The position numbers and the translations under genes are program-made. A stretch of 64,000 bases of DNA. Origin: Littorina saxatilis (lineage: Eukaryota > Mollusca > Gastropoda > Littorinimorpha > Littorinidae). Below are positions 25,601 through 37,600 of this stretch, in pieces. Below the pieces are notes generated by a model. The model was given only the letters and a program-made list of their open reading frames with translations, was not told the origin of the DNA and ran no database searches. Every line of letters starts with the position of its first letter. The first letter of the stretch is position 1. Where the stretch lies: positions 88,690,563 to 88,754,562 of the forward strand of contig NC_090246.1 of NCBI RefSeq assembly GCF_037325665.1. The letters run 5' to 3'.

Positions 25601-28600
25601 TGTTCTACAGCGCGTGGGTGTGTGTGTGTGGGCGCATGACTTTGGAACAAATTCATAATGTCCTATTAAACTTTCTGAAAGCGGTCAAATGTCCTATTTG
25701 TCCTATAGGTATGAATTTGTAGCAACATCCCTGAAGCATGTTTAGGACCAACAACAAGCTTTACCTTATAGTGGTGATCCTAAAGGGAGAAAAAAAACAT
25801 ACGGATGACAATATATGTTCCATGTTAAAAGGTGTTGTTTGATGACTTTTCTCCTGCTATCTGAATCACTTCTCTCGTTTGTTTCTGTGTGCATTTGTTT
25901 GCAGGTTTTGTTGCTATTTCTGTCAATATGGTTGCATCTGTTAAACCCTTCCATTGAAAAGACACACTCTGCTAAAGTAAAGGTCATCTCTTGTTGTCCA
26001 CTGGTCCCTTTAACCAAACGATCCCCATCATGAGATGAAACCTGCAATGTAAGAGTGTTCTCTTATCACAGGCACCACTAAATTTCAGTAACAAAATTAT
26101 GACTGTAGTTTGCTCAGACTTACTGTTAGAATATGTTTGAGGAGGATCTGAACAAATGAGCTGAAACTATATCTCTGTGGCGTGTTTTGCTCAATCTCAA
26201 AGTTAGAATATTCTTGAGGAAGATCTGAACAAATGAGATGAAACTATCTCTGAGGTGTGTTTTGCTCAAACTCAGTGTTCCAATATTCTTGAGAAAGATC
26301 TGAACAAGTGAGATGAAACTATCTGGTTTGAACAAAACTTTATTCAGTTTTAGTATCGTGGCATTACACTTTATGACAGGATATCCGAACTCAAGCATAA
26401 AGCTTATATTAGCGAAAGATTAGATGAAACCATCTCTGTGGTGACTGCCTGTTTCAGATCCCGGAGCGAGGGGCGGTGATTCAGGTGAAGGTGCTGGGCA
26501 CCATGCTGCTAATTGACGAGGGCGAGACCGACTGGAAGATCATCGCCATCGACATTAACGACCCCCTGGCTGACAAGCTCAACGGTCAGAACCTTTTTAC
26601 ACATCTTGTATTAGAGAAAGGTTGTGGATAATTTTTTGTGAGGGAGAGATGCTCAAAAATATTTCATGCAAAATATACCCTGGAGCGGTGAGGACAGGGG
26701 AAGCATTTTATGTGCAGACCTGCCAGTGCCTTATCCCCCTTTGTGTGCACACGCAAGCACAAGACCAAGTGCGCACAGGAAAGATCCTGTTATCCATGTC
26801 AGAGTTAGGTGGGTTATAGAAACATGAAAATACAAAGCATGCATCCCCCAAGTGTACATGGAAGTTTCAGCCCATGAACAAAGAAGAAGAGGTAAGTGAT
26901 ATGTTAGTCGACTCTGTGATATTACCCGCTATTACGAGCTAGTCGTGTGACAGAGAGTTTTCTTGCACACGAGACTGTAGATGTTTCACGACGGCTTTAG
27001 CCGGAGTGAAACAGCAGCAGTCGAGTGTGCAAGAAAACTCTCTGTCACACGACTAGCTCGTAATGGCGATTATGTCTCACAGCTTCAACAGAGGAGAGAA
27101 CAAACACGTTTTGCGTACTCACGCTTGATAAACCTAAACACAGGAGCAGCCATTGTGGAGAGATCTACTTTTTGACGAAAGTGACCGAACAACTATAAAT
27201 GACGTCTCGGTATATGTGAATGACGTCACAGTCATCGTCACAGTCTGTATCTTTTGAAGCATCGCAATCTTCATGACGTCTTTCTGTGTCTGCATCCGCG
27301 AAATGTTTGTTCTTTCCGGGATCTTTGTCATCTATGTTCAGAACTCTGTCCTTATAGTGTCAGACTAACAGGCCTCCTGAGCGAGCCACTTTCCAAGGGC
27401 AGCTAAATTCGCGTATGGAAACAGTACTGTCGTCTGGGATGCCGTTTTCAGTATTCTGAGCGTTGAAGAATTTGTAAAGAGAAGAAACGATAACAGCAGG
27501 AGAAATAAAAGTCGTGTGTGCATTTTGAGGTTTTTGGGGGGACGATTTCGAGTTTGAATCCGTTCTTGCACATGCTCCAAAGCGTGTAACATACAATCTT
27601 GCACACGTTTGCTTTAGTAGTGGCAAAGAAGGAAAGCGTGTGACATTGGTATATACATGGGTCATGGGTATGAGTTATTTCTAATATGCTGACTGTTAGC
27701 AAATAAGACATGTCGAGAACATGGATTATCAGCATGAGCCGGAGGCATGTGTAATGATGAAAATGTCTTTACTTTGCAGACATTGACGATGTCAAGAAAG
27801 AAATGCCAGGATTTTTACATGTAAGTTGTGGGTGGACTTCATAGAGATGTGAAAGTACTTCTTATGTCTATTGCTCCAGTGTATGTTTGTTTGTAGCTTA
27901 GTTTCTGTGTTACCTTAGGCCAAAAAAAAAATAGGTGTGGTTAAGGTAACATAGCCAAAAAAAATAGGGTAGGAAGGTAGGCAATCACTTTTTTTTTTAA
28001 CTTTTTTTTCTATATAAGCAGAGCAACCAAGCATGTAGCACTCACAACCGAAGAAAATGCGGCCATTTTTGTCATGGCAAGCGTCTGTTGGGCCTTTTTA
28101 GTAGAAAGAGTTATTTCCCTTGCATCGTCTGTCGTCTGCATGACGACTCGAGCGCTTTTGCTTTCATTGCGTTTTCTGCACTCATTTTTTCTTGTTTTCA
28201 TTTTTGACTCACATGCGAAGCAAAAGTGAGTCTATGTACTCACCCGGGTCGTCCGTCCCGGCGTCCGTCCGTCCGGAAAACTTTAACGTTGGATATTTCT
28301 TGGACACTATTCAGTCTATCAGTACCAAATTTGGCAAGATGGTGTATGATGACAAGGCCCCAAAAAACATACATAGCATCTTGACCTTGCTTCAAGGTCA
28401 AGGTCGCAGGGGCCATAAATGTTGTCTAAAAAACAGCTATTTTTCCCATTTTCTCTGAAGTTTTTGAGATTTAATACCTCACCTATATATGATATATAGG
28501 GCAAAGTAAGCCCCATCTTTTGATACCAGTTTGGTTTACCTTGCTTCAAGGTCAAGGTCACAGGAGCTCTTCAAAGTTGGATTGTATACATATTTTGAAG

Positions 28601-31600
28601 TGACCTTGACCCTGAACTATGGAAGATAACTGTTTCAAACTTAAAAATTATGTGGGGCACATGTTATGCTTTCATCATGAGACAATTTGGTCACATATGA
28701 TCAAGGTCAAGGTCACTTTGACCCTTATGAAATGTGACCAAAATAAGGTAGTGAACCACTAAAAGTGACCATATCTCATGGTAGAAAGAGCCAATAAGCA
28801 CCATTGTACTTCCTATGTCTTGAATTAACAGCTTTGTGTTGCATGACCTTGGATGACCTTGACCTTGGGTCAAGGTCACATGTATTTTGGTAGGAAAACT
28901 GTGTAAAGCAGTTCTTTGTGTATGATGTCATTGCTAGGTTTAGCTCAAGGTCAAGGTCATGTAAAGGTCAAGGTCAAGCATGTGAGTCGTATGGGCTTTG
29001 CCCTTCTTGTTGTTGTTGACAAATGTAATAAAAAGTTATAGGGTCGGCCCCTAAAAATAGGGTAGGTCGGGTTACCGTAACCACACCTATTTTTTTTTTT
29101 AGGCCTTATCTTCTCTTGTCTTTTTCTTCCGTTTTCGCGTTGCCAGTTTTGATGAGTTATTTGTGATCTTTGAGTAGAAGTTCACAGCTAAAGGTTTTAT
29201 TGTCATGAAAATATGGTTTACAAAGTGTAAAGGAATTTTATTGAATCTGGAGCAGTAAGTGAAAGATGATTTGCAGGGATTATGCTGGAAAATTCATCAT
29301 TTGGAGGTTCATGCTCTAAGTCTCTGTGTTCATGGCATGAAATCCTGCTAGCCAGAAAGACACATCTCAGCAGACACCAGTGTGGTTTATTAACATACAG
29401 TTTGTCTTTTTACAAGTTTAACAAATCTTGCTTCTTAAAGTGTTCATGTGCATTTTCCTCCCTTTCAGGCAACGTACGAGTGGTTCCGGTACTACAAGAA
29501 GCCTGACGGTAAACCAGAGAACACCGTGCACTGGAATGGAGAGTGCAAAAACAGAGTAAGATTTTATGTTGAACATTTTAAGTTGTCTCATGGATTCTGA
29601 CTCCTGATAAATCAGGAGTGTCTAATATTCAGCAGGTTGGCTGGCTGAGCTTTGACACTTCACACACCTCCAGGGTGCAAGGACTTCCAGACACTATAAA
29701 ATCTGGTTGACACTCGTCAATTTTCACATTATTCAAGACACACTGCGTGGACTTTGTTTTTCAAATTGTATAATTATTTTGCAGCAGTGTGTCAAGTGTT
29801 AGAAATTGATACAAACTCTTGTTCGCATGTTTAGATATCGTCGGTAAAATCCTGGGACCTCGTTAGTGACTTTTAGCGCTAAGTCACTCACGAAGTCCCT
29901 CGATTTCACCGACGATATCTTCCTAGGCGTTATTGTGCATGCATAATTGAACTGAAATCAACAAAATGGTGTTGCAGGAATTTGCCCTGAAAGTGGTGGA
30001 TGACGCCAATAGCCTGTGGAAGAAGCTTATGTCGGATCCTTCATCAGGAAAAGGCATTTCCTGGTAAGATACGTGGATTCTCTCTCTTCAGTTTGAAGTC
30101 CAAGACTGATGAGCACAATGGCGAGTGGTTAAGACATCATCCTTCCGTGTGCAGGTTCTGGGTTGGATTTTCAGCTGTATCTGGTGGGTTAAGGGTGGAG
30201 ATTTTTCCGATCTTCCAGGTCAACTTTTGCACAGACCTGCAAGTGCCTTATCATCCTACATGTGTATACACGAACAGAAGACCAAATATGCACAGAAATG
30301 ATCCTGTCATCCATTTGGGAGTTAGGTGACTCACAGAAAACAAGAATATACCCAGCATACTCCAAAAGTATGACTGAGCAACTGGAGCTGGAAAAACGGC
30401 CATACAAAAAATGGCCTGTGCAAAACACAAGTGTATGTGGGAGTTGAAGTCCGTGGACTCTGAAGTCCCTGATGGGGCGGGGATGTAGCTCAGTCGGTAG
30501 CGCGCTGGATTTGTATCCAGTTGGCCGCTGTCAGCGTGAGTTCGTCCCCCACGTTCGGCGAGAGATTTATTTCTCAGAGTCAACTTTGTGTGCAGACTCT
30601 CCTCGGTGTCCGAACACCCCCGTGTGTACACGCAAGCACAAGACCAAGTGCGCACGAAAAAGATCCTGTAATCCATGTCAGAGTTCGGTGGGTTATAGAA
30701 ACACGAAAATACCCAGCATGCTTCCTCCGAAAGCAGCGAATGGCTGCCTGAATGGCAGGGTAAAAAAAAGGTCATACAGTCGAACCCACTTAAAACGAAC
30801 ACGCTAGTTACGAATTTTGACTTATAACATATTAGTTTTAAGTTCCCAACTGAATACCTCTTTCTTCATGCTTAAAAAAAATGCTTAAAACGAATTCTTT
30901 ATAACGAATTTACGCTTATAACGAGCACTTTTTGGATTCCCAAGCATGCATAATGTCTGTAATTTACTCACGCTTATGACGAAATCTTTAAACTCGTCCC
31001 GAGATCGACATATCATGGGAATTTGAGAAGTTTGAATACACGTGTGTCAAAGTCTTCCCTTGCGTCGACTGCTTGAACCATTGCTCAACCGATCACTGAA
31101 TAAAGTTAAACTGATTACACTGTACTCACAAAACAATTTCAAATTTAGAATCAAAGTGATTGATAGCTCAGACACTGAACATGAATGACTGACTGACGTT
31201 TATTTCCTTCGCGAATACCAAAAACGAAACATCGAACGGAAGCCATTGCCAAAAATATAGATGCCACACTCTCAACGTTTGCGTTCGCCGGTTCGCGATA
31301 GTTTATCAGTCAGTCAGTGCTTTCGATTTGGATTTGAACATCATGTTGCAACAAAAAAACAAAAAAATAAATTGGCCAAGGTTTGCTACCCGTCGCCAAG
31401 GTAAGTGATTCCGGACAAATGATAGGAACACCGCGAATGTGGACAGTGTCAGTGTGTGCGCGTGTGTGTGACCAAAAACGTAACAACTGGATGAAACATC
31501 TGTGTGCTCACTCTCACTCAAACTCAACAATCATCACTCAACATGAGACACACATGAACATGTACCTGAATATGTCACTTTATTGTCTAAACGTGAAGCA

Positions 31601-34600
31601 GCATGAAAGTTGCGAAAGAAACAAATTGAAACACCATAAAATGTACAAGACTTAAAAAAAATAAAAAATAAAAAATAAAAAAAAATCGATCAATTTTCTT
31701 AATACGAATTTTGGTTAAGACGAACTTTTTTTCCGATCCCCAGTGATTCGTCTTAAGCGAGTTCGACTGTACATGTAAAATTCCACTCGTGCAAAAAACA
31801 CGCGTGTACGTGGGAGTTTCAGCCCACGAACGCAGAAGAAGAAGAAGAAGAAGAAGAAGTCCCTGATCAGAATTTTCTCTTGACTTTTGAGTTCAGAGAT
31901 ACCATTTATCTGTGATATTCTTAGAGATACCATTTATCTGTGATATTCTTTACAACGTGGAGAAAAGTTAGCAGGATTGACAAGTATGGTTTGCATTACT
32001 GGTGTGTCTCTGACAGAGCCTCCACACGGCCAATGGTGAGGGTTATTTGCTCTCGCCAGGGGACTGTAGTGATTTTATTTCATGGGTGCTTGATGTGTGA
32101 CTAATGGGTGGGATGACTGTATTGTATTGTTGCAGTGTCAACACCACAGTGTCAGGCTGTCCAGACAAGGTGTCGGTGGAGGCTGCTGCTTCTGCAGTGG
32201 AACAGGTAACAGGTTCTTCCCGCTTACCTCGCCCATCCCTCTATGCATGGCTTTTTGTTTCTTTCTGCGTGATGATTATGCCTTTACCCCCTCATTCTCT
32301 CCAAACAATGTTTATCAAGCAACATTGTCACAAGTGCTGGAAACTTGCTTGTTACCTGGTGAAAGCAGATCACTGCTTACTCTACTAGCCTCGTTAAATA
32401 ATGAATTGTCATTGTCATTGAAAAGCTAAGATTGATTAAACAGGACAGGTTTGTTCCATTCAACGATGGATGAAGACAGAGAAAAAGTTGGATTCCCTTG
32501 TGTGATCTGAAGAAGAGAGCTAAGGGTGTGGGCTGGCCAGGGGAAGTAAAAATGTAGCTGTATGAAATATTCGCTGCTGTGTTGTAGCAGTTGTTCCCCT
32601 TTACTCATAACGTTTGGTTGAGCTATCAACCTCAGGTGGGTTTTTTTTATAGCAAGTTGGAAGAGATGCGTTAAGATATACAGAATTTGAGGCGGAAAAC
32701 ATGAGCAATCGAGTGTTCATTGGTTTATATATTGATGAATGGTTTTACATCCTTTATGTGTGAAGTTGCGTTTGGGGGGCCCACAGAATAGCATATTTCA
32801 GCGTGTACGTATGTGGGTGACACGGAATCAGGTACTTTGCCGTCTTTACATTCCACCTGGTGTGCATGCCTGGCTAGACCCATTCTTTCTGCTTTAAGCA
32901 ATATCACTGTTTGTATTTGTAACATCAGTGGTAGTCAATACTGTTTTTGTGGGTTTGCTAATTTAAAAAAATAAAAACTCTTTTCTTCACTAACAATGTT
33001 TCAATTGGTAAGATGTATCCTCTGTATGTAGTGAGGGAGAACTGACAGCAAAGTTTTATTTCCTTGTATTCACAGGCTTCAGGGGATGTGTCATGGACCA
33101 ATAGGGTAAACAGTGGAAGACAAAGTTGTTTTTATTGAGTTGTGTTGATTATGTTCTGACTGGGTGTGGTGTATCATCTGTATCTAATAATTAACCAATG
33201 GCTGTCTCAACTGAGCTGACTTTTCATCCTTACAGAAGTTTGCAGATTTTAATAGAATTAAACTCGTGGATTTTCTGAAGAAGAAAAGCTTTCGAATGTC
33301 GGATAATTCACAGATTGTTTGCATTTTCTCTGAACATTGTGTTTGGTTAATCTAATGTGCCGTTGAAACATAAAATTTGAAAAATAGCCCATTAGAATTC
33401 CCTTGAGCGAGTTACTCGGCGCATCAAGATTATATACCACTGCGCCATCCTATGGACAGTTTACTTTGTATTACAATTTAGTAGCAGATAACAGTGGTAA
33501 ATTCTAAGGTCAGATGGCACCACATTGCATCATTTAGCTTCTTCTGACCGAAAAAAAGACAGTCCGAGATCCCGGGGACACACCTAGCCTGCTTTGCATC
33601 TTTGACTATGCCCTATGAGAATGTGGAGAGGGGGGGTGGGGGGATAACCCATAGTTGTTTTGTCCCAAGCTGAACCTTTGTGTGTAATTTCCCCATGGTG
33701 AATTTTTCTTCTTTACCATTTTACGAGTATAAAACAGAAGGGTTTAAGTACATGTACTTTGAAACTTAGACAATGATGGTGTCCTTGAGATAGCTGTAAA
33801 GGCCTGACGAAGATGATGCAGCAAGATCAATGTCTTGCCTTGGAGTTTTGTTCACCAACATTGACAGTTTTGTTGGCTGGTTTTAAGGCTTTATCTTATC
33901 TTACGGTACTAAATATCTTCATTGCTGAAACTGTTTTACACGTCTGTGAGGTTTTGCACAAGCTTTGAAAATAAAGTTAAAAAATGAATAAAAATAACCA
34001 AGTGTGTGATAAACAAAGATATAAAGCTGAACAGTAAGCATTGCAAAACTAAAGAGGAGAGTACAATGTTGGTACAAAATGCTTTATAAAGTAATGATAC
34101 ATTTCATTGTTCATCACATATCAGTTTCTTTCACTCACACTCCAGCACAAAGTTTACTCTCTTGAAAGACAACTTGATGTAACCTTTAGCATTCCCTAAG
34201 AAAAACATAACTGGATGTACCTTTAACTTGATGAGAAAAATGTTTCAGTGCACCCTTCTTTGCTTCACTCTTGTCGTGAGCATAATACCCTGTGTTTAGT
34301 TGTTGATGTGAACTTACTTCACCTGCATATTTCCATTCTTGTTTGACTTGCAGGCGAATTGTTTATGTTAATTACAGAAAAAACCATTCTGTTTTAAATC
34401 AGTCTTTTGCTGATGACACCCAGCTGTATACACCCAGTCCCCCTGCAGAGACACATTCCGCCATCCAGACCATTCAGACATGCATCACTGATGTTAAATC
34501 TTGGATGGTCGATAACAAACTTAAGCTGAATGATGATAAGACTGAAGTCTTACTGTGCAAAAAGAAGAACACTACATTTCCCTCTCCCCAACCTGTTTCT

Positions 34601-37600
34601 GTTCAAATAGGCAACACCGACATTCTTTTCTCACCATCAGCTAGAAACCTTGGATCAGCACCATTCGCCACACACTCTCCTCTCAAACAACTAACACTCT
34701 TGTCTGTGCCTTTGACCTTTGTTCTTTCTAAACTTGACTACTGCAACTCTCTTCTCTCTGGCTGTCCTCTGTACCTCCTGCATAAACTACAAAAAGTCCA
34801 AAACTCGGCAGCACGCCTCATTCTGAAAGCACAAAAACGAGATCACGCAACACCACTTCTTCACACACTGCACTGGTTACCTATTCAAGCCCGCATTGAC
34901 TACAAACTCTGCTTTAACTTCTTTTCTGGCTCGTCTCCTGCTTACTTCTCTGAACTCCTCACCGTCTATTCTCCAGCAAGACAACTCCGTGCCTCTTCTG
35001 ACTGTCGCATCCTCACAATTCCACACACCAAAACCAAAACATACGAACAACGCACTTTTAGTTTCTGCGCACCCACACAATGGAATTCTCTCCCCTTTCA
35101 CATCCGCCACTCTCAGTCACCCCAAGCATTCAAACGAGCACTTAAAACGCACCTCTTCAAGAAATACAACCCCTGATTTTGTTTTCTCAGTCCATCAGTA
35201 GGCTACATGTAGTGTATTTGTTGTTTTAGTGATAATGTGATAATGTATATAAACATCTAGGGCTGTTTTCAGTATTGTTGATAACATGTTCTGTTTGATT
35301 AAGGGTATTCAGCTGGTATTTCCTTGTTTTCACTACCTATTTTATTCATGTTTTTATTACTTAGTTAGTGGAAGAATCTTTTGTAATGTATGTTTGATGG
35401 TGTATGCTTTTAATTAAGCGTTGCTGACTACGAATGTAGATGTAAATGCTTGTATAACTGTGTTTAAATTTTAAATGTGTCAAGCACAAAGAGCAGAATT
35501 GTAAAGTTATGATGTTGCGCTATATAAATGCTCATTTATTATTATTATCATTAAGTGAGGAGAAAATATTGGGTTTTGTGATTTGTGTGTGTTAATGTGT
35601 GGGTGTATGCGTGTGTGTGTGTGTGATAACAATAATTGTAATTCAATCAAGTTTGCATTTTAATGAAACAGAACCTGTGATTGGTCCCCAACTCATTAAA
35701 AATTACTGGTCATTAATTGTCGATAACCACTCGCTAAAAAATCCATTAACAACCTGCTGGTGAGGCGCATTGATACAGCCTCAACTAGTCTCGGTTAGCT
35801 TTGAGGGTCATTTTACAAGTAGCAAATATGAAGGCCAACGAAATACTGAGACCATAAGGTATGCAAAGTGATGACGTCGAATACGTGACGTAAGTTAATG
35901 CATGAATTCTTCCGGACTACTTCAGTCAATTCCAAAGATCGCTTTTGTGATAAAAGAATTTGTTAAAACAGTTTGCTGTCCAGAAACCCGTCAAAAAATA
36001 AGGGAAAATGTGTGGGAAAGAAAACAAAACAGGAGCAGAGTGATACGATAGGAATACAGAGACATATTTCTTGGGACTTGACCCTTGCAGGTAGGTGGAC
36101 TGAAAGCAGTGTGTGAACAGAACAGAACCAATTCTGTCTGGTTACAACCGCATGAAAGCAGGAAAGAGATCGTCGTCAGATTGAATTACAATAACATTAA
36201 CATGCAGGCATGAAAACTTTCTCTTTTCAGCGGAATTTCCGCCGTTTTTTTGTCACACTTTCGCTTTTTTTTTAAAATTTCCGCCGGAAAAAAAAGAAGA
36301 CCCCCCAAAGAAAGAGGCAAAACGAAAGACGTGGCAAGCGTTACCCCCGCCACTGCCGCTCAAGAGACAATTGGATAAACCGTAAATTGCCGAGTCCGCA
36401 AACGGATCGATTCGAGCCTTTCTTCACTTCCTGCCGCGCTTGAACAAATTTTTCTCTTGGAAATTCGGAGGTTTCCAAAGTTTGCGATGACCCTCTAACA
36501 GATGAAATGTGGCGATTTCAACAGCGTGGGGCCGCGAATCGGATCATAGAAGGACTGAAGAACGATTGGAGGTGGAACTGGCTTGACCGAGAATACGATG
36601 GCTGTCGTATTGGCGACGTTATCAGGAAAGTGGAGGTGAGAGGCAAGGCATTCTGCAATCTGTGTCGCATACATGTACGAAGACATTGAAGTACGGCAGT
36701 CGTGGGTTCGTGGCACTTCAGGCACACCTTGACACAAAGTGCCACAAGCAGAACTTCCTTGCATTGTACATTTACTAGACTGGATGAAACTTTTGAAAAT
36801 AGCCTGATTTCTACCCTGGATCAATTGGACTGAGGATATGAAAGTGAGGATATATTAAGCTACAAGGGAGCTGCATTGTGCTAGGTAAATTGCATGATTA
36901 TATGTGTTGTCATCACTGTTTGTGTGTTAAAAGTACTAACAATCGTGTGTAAGTTATGACAGACATGAACAACAAAATGCTATGTTTGAGCATGTCTTTG
37001 TCTTGCTTAAATTTCTGTGAGAATTGTGTGTCAATAATACTGATATTCTTTATAATCTTTTTAGATTCCAATTTAGTGTTAAAGTTTTCAAAGGGGTCCT
37101 CATACAAGCTAACAATTTAATACCCATTTCAATATTTTGAAAAGCTAGAGCCCCTATATTTTCAAGGGCCCCATGCAAGCTTGTTTGTATGTATGGTTAT
37201 TTAATGCCAATTTCAGATTTTGAAATGCCTACAGCCCCTTCAGTTTCAGGGGGCCTTATAAAGCTTGTGTATATATAAATATGCCCATTTTAAGGCTCGG
37301 AAATGCTGAAACCCCTTCAGCTTCAGGGGGCTTTGCCCCCTGGCCACCACAAGGGGCGTTGCCCCTCGACCCCACTGGGGGCCTACTGCGGCCCCCAGGC
37401 CCCCACTTTATTTTCCTCTTTTTTCACCTCCGGTTGTTTTCATGCCTGAACATGCTTTCATTTGAAACTTCTCGGTCTTCATCGTGGATTGACGTCCTCC
37501 CAAAGTCTAATTGAAGCCCTCCGTCGCTTCGCTCCGTCGGGCTTCAATTAGCTTTTGTCGGGCGTCAATCCCCGATGAAGACCTCGAAGTTTCAAATGGA

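Noticed and set aside
29833-29920. Inclusion of this palindrome in the GA-block group
   Set aside because: Its mismatches are C-C, T-T and C-A type and do not form GA-opposite-GA blocks.
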